A stretch of DNA of 64,000 nt from Phlebotomus papatasi. Lineage: Eukaryota > Arthropoda > Insecta > Diptera > Psychodidae. Both the position numbers and the translations under genes were made by a program. Positions 36,640-48,300 of the stretch are shown piece by piece (positions within the stretch are counted from its first letter, which is position 1; each line of letters opens with the position of its first letter). The stretch spans positions 63,994,712-64,058,711 of the forward strand of contig NC_077224.1 of assembly GCF_024763615.1 (NCBI RefSeq), read 5' to 3'. The notes below the pieces were generated by a model. The model ran no database searches, was not told the origin of the DNA, and worked only from the letters and a program-made list of their open reading frames with translations.

Positions 36640-36780
36640 CAGTTTTTTTTTGTTTTTACTTAAACTGAAGTAAAATAAATGTATCCTGGAAAAAATTGGT
36701 TATCTGTAAATTTTACTGGTCCATACCGATTGAAACAGGTTCAAAGTTTTCACGAATCTAGACTTATTCAATTGGTTTAA

Positions 36781-37277
36781 CCCTTTAAGGACGATTGGAA
36801 CACCGGTGTCTCATAAAGAAAATAATTCTTCCTGACTACCTAAAGTTATTTTTTTTCTTATGTCTGTACATAATTGTAAAGTAGAAGGTTGAAGGAATCT
36901 AGAATATTTTTTGCAAGTCTCTAGCTATTTGCTATGTAGTAAATATTCAAATACTCAAATTCATAATTAATTTTATTTATTTTTCACACTCCTAATTTTT
37001 TTTAAGCTAAACCCTTTCGGCAATAAAAACTACAATACTCATACGTAATATTTTTCACTAAAGCGAAAAATATTATTCATTGGTATTGCCAGAAAAATTA
37101 CTTAAATTTTTGGGCTATATTTGTCCCTATCGGTTATAGAAGCACAAAATACACCGAATCAGACACTGTTGGACTTTCCAAGGTTAGATGTAAGGCTTAT
37201 CATTGACTATATATGTTTCTCAGTTTAATTTTTATTGTTAATTTTCAGTTCATAAAATGTGTTTCGTCGTTAAAGTG
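36781..37277. mobile_element. piggyBac-like MITE
   Basis: TTAA on both sides. Ends CCCTTTAAGGACGA and, inverted, CACTTTAACGACGA. 497 bp with no frame of note. Confidence 0.75.
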
Positions 37278-38477
37278 TTAATAGTAAGCCATCAAAGCTG
37301 CTTCTTCTTTCATCTTTAAAATCCCCATAATAGAAAATGAAAAATACATTTTCAAAATATACTAAAAAAAAACATAAAATAGTTTTAGAATGGAAGGAGA
37401 AGGACAAGAATATAATGGAATGTTAACATGAAAGCCAGTGGTCCCTTAGAGACAGCATCAAGCTTCAACAAAGTTTTTTTTTTATTAATTTAAAATTTCA
37501 TTAGTAATCCTCAGCCAAAGTCCTACAGAAATTTCTTCTTTTGAACGCCATTTGTTCATATATAGATCCGGCCGTCATCAGATCTAGAGGCCAAACGATT
37601 TAAGATAGAGACTTGGGACTTTTAGATAACCCTCCATAAATCTAACCATGGACAGTCAACATGTCCTACATTTTTCCCCCTCCCTCCTCTTCTCCAATAT
37701 CATCTTGTTTTGGATAAAATTCGAATTTAGGAATAAAAACCAATTTATCGGTTCATTGCTAATTCATTACTAGTCATAAGCCCACAACTGGGATCGATAT
37801 TCAAAGAGCCTATATGAATTATACAAAATTAAAAAATAATGATAATTAATTCAACAATAAAAAAAACTAAATTGGTATTTAAAATTACAACTTCTCTTCA
37901 GTGTATTAGAATTTAGTATATTCTTTCACTTCTGTTTCCGAATGCTGCACATGGTCGCGATTGTAGGACGAGAAATGGTACAGGAAAACGACGAGTAGGA
38001 TTTTAGCACACAATGGCAATGCAAAGAATTGTGGAGCATTGTACTCAATTGTACTACGTCTTGTTTATTCAGAGGGGTAAATATAGATAAATACTCCCTT
38101 TTTGCTGACAAATTGAAGAGTCTTATTCCAGCATATATGTTACACAATAACTGAATCAACTGTCAATTGACAAACATCTTAATATTTGCCTAATTTCACA
38201 AATTTGTTTTTACATTTATATTGGATTTATCTTCAACAGACTTGAGATGTTAAATTTTATACGTAATTTACATATTGACGTAAAAATTCTACATATACAA
38301 TTTTATTAATGTTTCCGGATCAATAAAAGAATTCGAAGAAACAAAAGAAAGGAATCACGTATCTCACATATTGAAGGGTAAGTGACTAGGGTATTTTGCC
38401 ACATGGTATAATTTTTATAATTATCCAGGGATCAGGAAAGATATTTAGAATACTGATTTAAATTTAAAATTAAATAG
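37278..38477. other. Noncoding DNA with a repeat S fragment
   Basis: Minus-strand positions 37540-37700 carry repeat S tail motifs (AAGTCCCAAGTCTCTATC, CGTTTGGCCTCTAGATC, a pyrimidine-rich tract on the plus strand). Elsewhere no gene and no paired ends. Confidence 0.5.
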
Positions 38478-38505
38478 TAGGTGAGATTGTTAAGAATCTC
38501 ACCTA
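38478..38505. repeat. 28-bp perfect palindrome, copy 2
   Basis: TAGGTGAGATT, loop GTTAAG, AATCTCACCTA: eleven perfect pairs. The other copy is at 9815-9842. Confidence 0.6.
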
Positions 38506-38696
38506 ATACTTAGGGTAATTGATCTTATCCTATTTTGACAAACCATTAAAATAGCTTTTTATTTAGTAAATATTTGGGGATATTCGGGTAGTGGTCTAAA
38601 CCTCTGGTACAAAACGAGGTTTAAATTATTAATTTTAAAGTTTTAGGAGAAAAAGGTCACAAGCAAGGAAAATTAATTAGACAAAATCTGCAAATT

Positions 38697-38916
38697 TAGG
38701 GGAATGTAGGCACGGTTCGCACAGAGTGAACCTTCAAACAATGCGAATTTTCTCTTCGTTTGCAAAGAGCTGACTTACCATTTCTCATCTCGTTTCATGA
38801 GCTTAATAATTATCTATCTTATAGCTAAGAAGTGACGAACTAGCTCTTTGCAAAATAAGAAAAAAATTGCGTTGTTTGAAGGCTCACTCTGTGCGAACCA
38901 TGCCAACATTCCCCTA
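38697..38916. mobile_element. MITE family H (TAGGG-type ends)
   Basis: Ends TAGGGGAATGTAGGCACGG and, inverted, TAGGGGAATGTTGGCATGG, both continuing TTCGCACAGAGTGA. 220 bp with TA borders. The long well-matched arms would form a stable hairpin. Confidence 0.85.
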
Positions 38917-39879
38917 ATAACCTTAATTTTCAGAATCGAACTAATTGTTCCCTGCGGTCGGTCCAGTCCAGGACACCTTAAGAAATTTAGTTTAAATTTA
39001 CTACTGTAAAGGCTATCTTTTGATAAGATTTGTAAATGTATCTCGTATATTTTGTTTCTTGAAGGAATAATAAAACAGAAAATTCGATCTTAATGCGGAA
39101 CGGTAGGAGATATTGTCTTTCGGCTTTTGGTGACCCTCCCTCCCCTCCCTCCAATAACTAGACACTCCCTTCTTGAATCGCATTAGACCCAGAGATTTTT
39201 CTTTTTTCGATGTATATGTAGGTCGGTCGCGTATTTATCGTATAACATTAAGTAAGACATGCGCCAAATTTGATATTTTCGAAATTAAATTAAAATCAGT
39301 GTAAAAAGTTGTTATTTTTCGTCGGTTTTGGTGGTTTGGGTCGATATTGGATTTATTGAACCCTTTAAAACAATTTAAGGAGGAGTGGGACACCGACGAT
39401 CTCCAAAAACAAATATCATTTTTATGACTATATTTAGAGGCCAAAATAACTTTCCTTAGTCAGAAAAAATGATTTGGTATGTAGCACACCAGTGTCCCAG
39501 TTGACCTTAAAGGGTTAACACCGTTAACACTAAACCTACTGACCGTTTTTAGTCATTTCTCCTAGCTTAGTCGGTCAAATGATAGACCGCAATTTGAGGA
39601 TACTCATAAAATTTTATTCCAAAAAACGAAAAAATTAGAATTAAACAACTGAAAAATATTACGTGAATATTTAATTTAAAGAAATTCGTAGTTTGATGGC
39701 GACATACAGTGGTAGCCAAAATAATAGAATCAGCTCCGCAAAGACCACTATTTACCTTTAGCATTTTTGTTTACTCCAATTCGTTGAAATAATTTTGATA
39801 TAAATGTTCAATTACCTTACGTAAAATAAATATTGTTTTGGCCGCTAGAGGACTTTATTTTTCACAGAATAAATCAATA
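38917..39879. other. Noncoding DNA around a small piggyBac-like MITE
   Basis: 39105-39200 has an S-like tract (GGAGATATTGTCTTTCGGC, CCCTCCCTCCCCTCCCTCC). A solitary TTAACACTAAACCTACTGAC at about 39533 could be another piggyBac-like end. No gene seen. Confidence 0.45.
39361..39514. mobile_element. Small piggyBac-like MITE
   Basis: Ends CCCTTTAAAACAATTTAAGG and, inverted, CCCTTTAAGGTCAACTGGG, with AGTGGGACACCGACG facing CACCAGTGTCCCA. TTAA on the right; the left border TTGA is one substitution away. 154 bp. Confidence 0.6.
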
Positions 39880-40181
39880 CACTCGACTCTTCGTTATCCG
39901 GCTGACTCGGGGACAAAATGACATTTAGGTTTTTTGAATGATTAACGGTTTTTCTATTTTGTGCTGTGTGAATTTATTTTCTGTCTGACAAAGAACAAGA
40001 GAATTTTCTTCAAGGTATGCTTATGTTTCATTTCTTATCACAATTATGTATAAAAACTTCGATACAATGATAATAATACTTTAATTCACTTTGGAGAAAC
40101 TTCATGTTTAATAAAAACAATTTTGAATACATCAACCGCCAGTGTTTGGCAGCTGTCATCCGGATAACGAAGAGCTGAGTG
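39880..40181. mobile_element. pogo/Tigger-like MITE, CACTCGACTCTTCG ends
   Basis: Ends CACTCGACTCTTCGTTATCC and, inverted, CACTCAGCTCTTCGTTATCC, both continuing GG, with TA on both sides. 302 bp. CTCTTCGTTATCCGG-type ends are a pogo/Tigger pattern. No transposase. Confidence 0.85.
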
Positions 40182-40413
40182 TAGTGAAACTTGGTTTGAA
40201 CAACAAAATAGGAACACTTTCATTTAAATTAAAGAATGTGGTCTATAAATCGATTAATTTTAAATAAAACCATATTTAGAAACCATAAATGACAATTTTC
40301 TAATTTTTTTTGGCCGAACTGAATTTCACTATTGGCGTATTCTGCGTGAAATAGAGAATAAATAACCCTTATTCTACAATTCTAATAATTTAAAGATTTC
40401 TACTTCATAATTA

Positions 40414-40760
40414 CAGTAGACTCTCTCAAATTCGGGCATATGGGACCGAATTGTCAGCAGAATTAGACAGAAATTCGGGCGACAAACTTTTTGAAATGCA
40501 ACGAATTTTAATTCATGTGCATATAGATATTGAGTTTACACACTCATTATAACGTAAATTGCATGAAAATCCCTCAATAATGCAAAATCACATCAAAACT
40601 AAGACAAACCATGCCAAATTTGAGCATATTTGATTCATTTTGATAATCATAATCAAACTTGAAAAATGACAACAAACTTTTTTCAAATGTAACCGCTGCC
40701 CGAATTAAAAATACGGTTGTAGCCCGATCTTAAAAGAGCCGAATTTGCGAGAGTCTACTG
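40414..40760 (+). mobile_element. pogo-like MITE family T, copy 1
   Basis: Ends CAGTAGACTCTCTCAAATTC and, inverted, CAGTAGACTCTCGCAAATTC, TA on both sides, 347 bp. Inside are TTCGGGCGACAAACTTTTTG, TGCATGAAAATCCCTCAATA and CCATGCCAAATTTGAGCAT. Family members also lie at 40769-41025 (inverted), 48588-48908 and 50678-50911. Confidence 0.9.
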
Positions 40761-40768
40761 TAAATAAA

Positions 40769-41025
40769 CATTTTTCAAGTTTGATTATGATTATCAAATG
40801 AATCAAATATGCTTAAATTTGACATGGTTTGTCTTAGTTTTGATATGATTTTGCATTATTGAGGGATTTTCATGCAATTTACTTTATATATGAGTGTGTA
40901 AACTCAATATGTGTATGGAGATGAATAAAAAATCGTTGCATTTCAAAAAGTTTGTCGCCCGAATTTCTCTCTAATTCGGCTGACATTTCGGTCCCATATG
41001 CCTGAATTTGAGAGAGAGTCTACTG
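40769..41025 (-). mobile_element. pogo-like MITE family T, inverted partial copy
   Basis: Reverse complement of most of 40414-40760, running from CATTTTTCAAGTTTGATTAT to the end GAGAGTCTACTG followed by TA. The other end is missing. It sits eight bases from copy 1, giving an inverted pair with arms of about 250 bp. Confidence 0.85.
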
Positions 41026-41144
41026 TAGTTTGCCCAGTTTGCCAGATAACCAGAAACACGAGCCACTCTAATTGCTTATTCTTATAAGTTACCTCTTGCT
41101 CTAAGGACGAATGTAAAAATTTTAATAAAAATCCTTTTTCTTAA

Positions 41145-41932
41145 CACTTGGAAGGACCCTAGTGGCAGCCGCTGCCAATTTAGTTTTCAATGTTATTTTT
41201 TATAGTGAAGAATATATCATTTCGCCTGGAGGCCTGATTGAATGCGTGCAGAATTTATCTGGCTATTTTTTCGTTATAAAATTTTTAATAAAAATTAAAT
41301 ATTAATGTAAATATATTGCAAAAACAAAAAACTGCACTCGGAAGGACCAAGTGGCAGTTGCTGCCATTTGCATTTTATATGGCAGTTTGACGTTCTGCAG
41401 ATGTAATTTTCTTGATTGTTAGTGTATAAAAGCCCTAAAAGAACAAATTGAAAGTGTTTTTGCAAATTATTGAGAAGAATTATGGGAAATATTGAATTGG
41501 GAAATATGTATGAAATATGAATAATTATGGGAATTATTCAATTTTTCTCTTATTTACCAAAGCTCAAAATCCATTTTGTTAAGCGAAGTTAATAGAAAAT
41601 AGTTAATAGTATTAACTATTGTTCATATGTAGAATTTTTGCTTTGAAAATAAGAGAAAAATTGAAATATTCAAAGGCTGTCGCATTCAAAGGCAGACCAC
41701 TTTCCCTGACGCCATGATTCTGATAAAGATGAAAACATCGAAAGGTTAAAAATCTTTAGATACAGTACCCAAGGAGGTGAAATTTCTGATTCAGACACCA
41801 GAAAAGAACTGACTGAGGCTCCGAATGTTAAAATATATGTAAAAATATTAAAATATTATGTAAAATCCGATAAGTGGCAGCGGCTGCCACTTGGTCCTTC
41901 CGTGACACTTTTAGTTAGGGTTCTTCGAAGTG
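41145..41932. mobile_element. piggyBac-like element with TGGCAGC..GCTGCCA motifs
   Basis: TTAA on both sides. Ends CACTTGGAAGGACCC and, inverted, CACTTCGAAGAACCC. The palindrome TGGCAGCCGCTGCCA follows the left end; TGGCAGTTGCTGCCA appears again at about 41352 behind a second end-like CACTCGGAAGGACC; and TGGCAGCGGCTGCCA faces them near 41877. Near 41785-41830 one frame reads EISDSDTRKELTE, an acidic stretch that could be left from a transposase N-terminus, but this is weak. 788 bp, not autonomous. Confidence 0.75.
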
Positions 41933-42198
41933 TTAAAATAGTGTTAAATTAGTATTTCCAAATTTTTGGATTTCTCCTAACAAATTTAATAAAATACTGA
42001 TTTATTTAATTTATCTATAAATGCTTGGAAATATTGATATGTCTGTTTCTACAATTTATTTATTCATGATAATGTTTTCTTGGTCTTAATGTTAAAATTC
42101 TAATTTTTCATACGCACACTTAGAATTATTCTCCATCAGTGAATCAAGTACACCTCCTCAAGAATTGTTCCCACCTTGAATGGCCTTTCCCCGCTTGA

Positions 42199-42238
42199 TG
42201 GCGCCACTGCAGGTTGAGGCTGTCAAACACGTCAACAA
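42199..42238 (+). promoter_or_regulatory. Candidate promoter motifs upstream of SCFD1/Slh
   Basis: TGGCGCC at 42199-42205 and GTCAACAA at 42231-42238, 32 bp apart start to start and ending 70 bp before the ATG. The same pair occurs upstream of USP39 at 37 bp spacing. No TATA box is evident. Calling this a core promoter is inference. Confidence 0.4.
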
Positions 42239-42308
42239 TCCGGAGAAAATTTTGGAAATCATAAAAATTAGTGATTTTTAGCTGATTCTGTAGTGGAAAC
42301 TTTCTAGG

Positions 42309-45300
42309 ATGGTGACCCTCAAGGAGAGGCAGATATGTAAGTTTGAAAATCCTAGTGCTTCACTCTCAAATACCTCCAGAAATTAATTCATGTTTTATTC
42401 TTGGTGACTTCCGGACGTCTCCCTTCCAGGTGCTATCAAGCAAATGCTGAACCTGAATCAGCCACAGACTAAGACAGTGGCCGCTGAACCAGTGTGGAAG
42501 ATCCTCATTTATGACAGAGTTGGCCAGGACATCATCTCGCCACTGATATCAATCCGGGAGCTGAGAGAGCTGGGAGTGACGTTGCATGTGTAAGTTTCTT
42601 GTCTTTCCGGGAAGATGTTTTTGTGGGCTAATAGTCTAATGTTTCTTCCAGGCAATTGCACTCTGCTAGGGACAGTATTCCAGATGTGCCAGCAATCTAT
42701 TTCTGCGCTCCTACCGATGAGAATCTCGGGAGGATTTGCCAGGATTTCCAAAATGGGCTGTACGATGTGTACCATCTCAATTTCATCTCGCCCATCTCTC
42801 GGCAGAAACTCGAGGATCTGGCCTCAGCAGCTCTCCAGGCAAATTGCGTTGCCAACATTCACAGGGTCTACGATCAGTATGTGAACTTCATCACCCTGGA
42901 GGATGATATGTTCGTCCTGAAGCATCAGAACAGTGACAATCTTTCTTACTACGCTATCAATCGAGCCAACACACAGGACGTTGAGATGGAAGGGATAATG
43001 GACAGCATTGTGGACAGTTTGTTCTCGGTTTTTGTAACGCTGGGAAATGTTCCCATCATCAGGTGTCCCAAGAACACTGCCGCCGAAATGGTGGCCAGGA
43101 AGCTGGAAAAGAAGCTGAGGGAGAACCTCTGGGATGCTAGAAATAATCTCTTCCACTTGGACGCCTCGCAGGTAAGTTTCAAACTTTTATTCCATTTCCT
43201 CATAATTTTTTGATGTTTTTTTTTTTAGTTTTTTAAAGAAATATTTAGAAAATATTTTTAGAATATATTCCCAATCTTCTTACGCATTCAGATTTATAAG
43301 AATTCTTTAAAAAATTGTTCTATTCTGAAAATGTTTAGCAGTTGGCAATTTCAAAACTTATTGCTCGTTTTCTGCTATTGTACTCACGGCTATTGTAATT
43401 CTTCGAAATCTATCCTCTACTCAGTTTTTTAACCCTCTAACAGTGTTTTCTTTAATTTGCAAAGAAAAGTTTTAAAACAATCTTTTCGAGGATAATTATG
43501 ATCCAATAAAGACGAAAAAACCATCCGTTCTCCATTATCCTTTTTAGTTTAGGCGCTAGGTGAGAAAATAACATTTTTTGAAACTTTTTGCTTCTAAAAT
43601 TCACATTTTTACTTTTTCAAGTTTTTAAATAAAATATACAAAGTATAATGACATATCTTTCAGTAAAAATTAAATTTGAAATGAGTTTTTTTGCACAAAT
43701 ATTTTTTGTTGTTTTTTCTTTTACCTGTCACACAAAATTGGGAATAGCAACAAAACGAAGAGTCAAAATGAGTTCAAACTTTCAAGAAATGTTTATAAGA
43801 CTATTATCGAGGACAGTATTGCACTTTTAAATAAATAAAAACTTTGTAATCGCAGTAAATGTGATTTTTGTGAAGACCGCCTTGAGACAGTCTTATCTGT
43901 TAGAGGGTTAAGAAATGCTACATAAAGCTAAAATACAAACTAATTTCCAATGAATCTATTTGGGAAGCATGTTTAGTATAAAGAATCTTACATATTTTTT
44001 GTGAATCTGATTTTTTTAACTCTAAAAAGGATTTAGAATTTTTGGGTTACAGCCGCAAATAGCACCAGTGCTAGAACAAGAATGGGAGTCTGGGGCAAAA
44101 TTTGTCAAGTCGAAAATTTAAAAATTCGATTTTTTCCAAGAGAAGAGAGACCGAGACTTCAAATTTTTATCATACACAGTAAAAAAAAATTACAAAAAAA
44201 TTACATCGTTGGTTTGTTTTTTTTACCACGATTGTTCTTGTAAAGTTCCTCAAATTATGTACTTGAGCAAACCGAGTAATCTGAAAATGTGTAATTTAAT
44301 TTTCATGCAATCGTAAACTAATACGAAAATAGAGCTAATCTAATGCGAAAATAGAGAGAATACTGTAACGGAAGTGGGTTTTTATGTCTCACGGCATCAA
44401 ATTTCACTTTCTTGTTTTATATTACGTCTTTTTAGCGAATAATTACACAACTGTGTACATTTTGCTACAGGTTTCGTGTAACATTACACAGTTTTTAGAC
44501 AAAATGTGAAGAAATTACAATTAAAATTATGGTAAAGCAGCCAAACATTTTTTTACTGTGTAGATTGTTTTCATGAACTTCAATAAACCTCCAAGGTTTT
44601 AAGAAATTCGAGCAAGGAATATAGAAAATAAAAAAAATATTCAAATTTTGAGCTCTGTTCTTTTAAATATTTGCCCTTCAGGAGGTATCAATTTTCATCG
44701 AAGTACTTTCAAAATGTTTGCATTAGTGTGTTTGCTGGATAATTTGGATCTGCTGAACACGAATCTGTTTTCCATTTGAGAATTTTCCAAAGTGATTTTT
44801 CTCAAGAAGTAGTTTTAGTAATAATGAAGATTCGAGGTAAAACGTGAAATTTGTATGAAGGCATAGATGGGGCAAATATTGACAAAAAACGAAGAATTCG
44901 GCTATTTCACACTGCGAAAAGAAACATCCAGTCACTAGTTCTGATGAGACTGCAGATGATTTCTGAGGCAATAGACTTCCAACAGGAAGATAGTAAAGGA
45001 TTTTTGGAGGAATTCTACCATAAATGTATTTTTAATGCTTAAATTTCTCGGGAGTTTCATAAATACAAAACACTCTGCGCCTCCTATCTTCTTCTGTGCT
45101 GCTATAGTGACATTTATCAGCAAGTTTTCGGCAAACTTTGTTCGGTTCAACTCGCCCAATGCGCCTTTCTGCCATTTCTAAGCCGGCAAAGAGAATTTTC
45201 TTACCAAAAACAGCTTTTGGAAAATAAACTTGAAAAGCATATTTCTCGTTTAGATAATAAAAAAAATTATCTGCTTAAACTTATAAAGGACTAAATTTCT

Positions 45301-48300
45301 TATTAAAATATCTCAATTGGATATTTCTTTCATTTACGAGAACTCTTAACAAAGCGAAAGCATATGACAAAAAATACACCATGCCTGACAAAATTTGCCC
45401 CAGTAGTTTTGAGAATTTTTATAAAATTATCTTTTGAAAAATGGCTCTGAAAGCGCATTTCCTTTTGAGTAAATAACTTCGGCAAAGTTGTAGGGCGGTA
45501 AATTTCCTATAAGAATATACTCAATAGAAATCATTCAGATTCTCTGATAGCTTCTGAAAAAATAAAATATCCGTTTTGACAAATTTTGCCCCAGTCTCCC
45601 TAAGTGCAATGTTTAGCAAATTGCCAGGATCGAAAAAAAAAACAAATTTTGTTTAAGCGAACTTCTTAGCAAAAGTTCAGGTGTAGATATTTAATATTGT
45701 TAGACGAAAAATCACGATAAGCGTAAAATCCCTCTGCTATGGCTTACCCAGAGGCGAGATATTGCCTATTGCTCGGCTAATCAATCCAGTTATTGACGAG
45801 AGCCAAGGCAGTGCGGTGGTATCTGTGGGTCGTTCCTCGGATGTCGCAGCACCTAAGCTTCAATTTCTCAAGTATAAGTTAACAATATTTAGGTTTCGTA
45901 CCTCGGAAAATTGTTCGAAATAATTATTGCAAAAGAAAAAACAATAAAATTGTTGCAGGCTGCAGAATACCGAAAAGAAAATCAAAGCTAAAATTCAGCT
46001 GTCCTCTTGTTTTTTGAAATCCAAATTTGTGTTGGCACTTTGCATCAATTTTAATCAAATGAACGGAAAATCTACAGGAAAATCGCTAAATCGGAATCTA
46101 TTGAAAGTGAGAAATCTCATTGAAAATGAGAAAATCTTTACATGAAAATGGATTTCCTAGCCCAAAAATTCCAAATATTCTTGTAAAAATTTTGAAAAAT
46201 GCAAAAAAATCTGAAAATTGTTTTTTTAACTCGCTCTTTTTCAAATTTCCTTCAATACTTTCACAGCACGTTAAAGTTTGGGCTTGTGATTAATGTCCTT
46301 ATTAATTTTGTTCCATGGTTAACCCTTCCATGATTTTCACATAATAATCCTTAAAAAGCTTTTATTGTAGCTGCACTTTTAAAAGAGTTTTAAACTTAGT
46401 TTCTTTCTTATCAACTTTATAATTGCAATTTGTTTTATAAAAACTTCAAAGGCCGGTGCGTTCAGCTTCCAGAGGCCTCTTCTGATTATTCTGGATAGAA
46501 ATGTAGACATGGCGACGCCTTTGCATCACACATGGACATACCAAGCTCTAGCTCATGATGTTCTTGAGCTGGCACTCAATCGAGTTGTTGTGGAGGACGA
46601 TGAGAAGCCAGTTGGCGGTGCTAGGCCCAAAGGGCGCTCCTGTGATCTCGATAGTCGAGATAGGTTTTGGGTTTCGCACAAGGGATCACCGTTTCCAACG
46701 GTTGCAGAAGCGATTCAAGAGGAATTGGAACAGTATCGTAATTCTGAGGATGAAATCAAGAAGCTAAAATCAACAATGGGAATTGATGCTGAAAGTGAAG
46801 TTGCCTTCTCGATGGTCAATGACAACACAGCTCGTCTGACGAGTGCTGTGAATTCCTTGCCGCAACTCATGGAGTTGAAGCGTCTGATTGATATGCACAC
46901 AAAAATCGCCACGGCCATTTTGAATTGTATCAAGGCTCGTAGGCTAGATTCCTTCTTTGAGCTAGAGGAGAAGATTATGTCTAAGGCAGCTCTCGATCGT
47001 AGTCTCACTGAAATTCTTTCAGAGGCGGAGTTTGGAACGCCAGAAGACAAGATGCGCCTATTTATTATCCATTACATATGCAATGGAATTTCTGATGCTG
47101 AATACCAACGTCTAGAGACGATTCTACAGGAAGCCGGATGTGATCTGTCAGCCATGCCCTATATTCAGCGTTGGAAGAGCATCATGCAGCGATCATCGAT
47201 GCCAGTGAATAGTCACTATGAAGGGGGTGGCACTAAAACAGTCTCCATGTTCTCAAAGTTAGTTTCTCAGGGCTCTTCGTTTGTGATGGAGGGAGTAAAG
47301 AATCTGGTGGTGAAACGACACAATCTCCCAGTGACTAAAATCACAGAGCAATTGATGGAGTGTCGGAGTGGAGGGGAGATTGATGATTATGTTTATTTAG
47401 ATCCGAAACTGCTGAAGGGAGGCGAAACAGCTCCGAAGAATAGAGCTCCATTCCAGGATGCCATTGTCTTCATTGTGGGCGGTGGAAATTACATTGAGTA
47501 CCAGAATCTTGTGGATTTCATCAAGGTAAGTGCTTTTTTGTATAGAATAATTGTGTTAAGAATTTTTCCAATCGAAAAATTCAGTAATGAGAACCCTTTA
47601 GGATCTGTCAGTTAAATAATTTGATTCTAAATTTAATTGCCTTAATCCAATCCATTCAGTCAGTGCGCTACAAATACTTGTTCAAAATTTTTTAATTAGT
47701 TTTGTACAGATAATTAGATTTTTTTTAAGTTATAAAAGTCCCTGAAAGGAATAAAATAATAAAAATTCTTCTCCGGTAGCAATTTGGATAACAATTGTGC
47801 AAAAATAAATCATCCAAAATCCCTCAAGTTGCATGGGATGTGTAAAGCTAAAGAAGTGAGTTAAGGGGGAAAGCCTGAATTAGAAAACCATCATTTGGCA
47901 ATTTATAGGGATTCTTTTAGGGAGAAGGAAAAGACCAATCTTATGAAATTTTCGACATATGTTTATACACATTGAGCTTATTATAAGTTTTTTCGAAAAA
48001 AAAATCACAATGGCGGACTAATGAGAAGTTGATTAAAGTACCTTGTCGCAGCACTTAATCGGCAGTATATTTTACAGTCTGAAAAAAAACTGAGATAGTC
48101 AATTTTCATAAGTGTACATCACAGTTAAGCCAACCAAAAAAGAACGCAGAAGATTATAAAATAGGAACATTTTTAAGGGTTTTTCAAAAAAAGGTCATTA
48201 TTTTGAGACAAAATATATTTTATTAAATTTCAATTCAATTTTCATTTTCGATTTTTTTTTGTGTAGGGTAAGACGGATTAATTTAAAATCATGGAACTTT

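Noticed and set aside
43648..43830. Short frame in SCFD1 intron 3 with a hydrophobic stretch
   Set aside because: Falls entirely within a piggyBac-like MITE.
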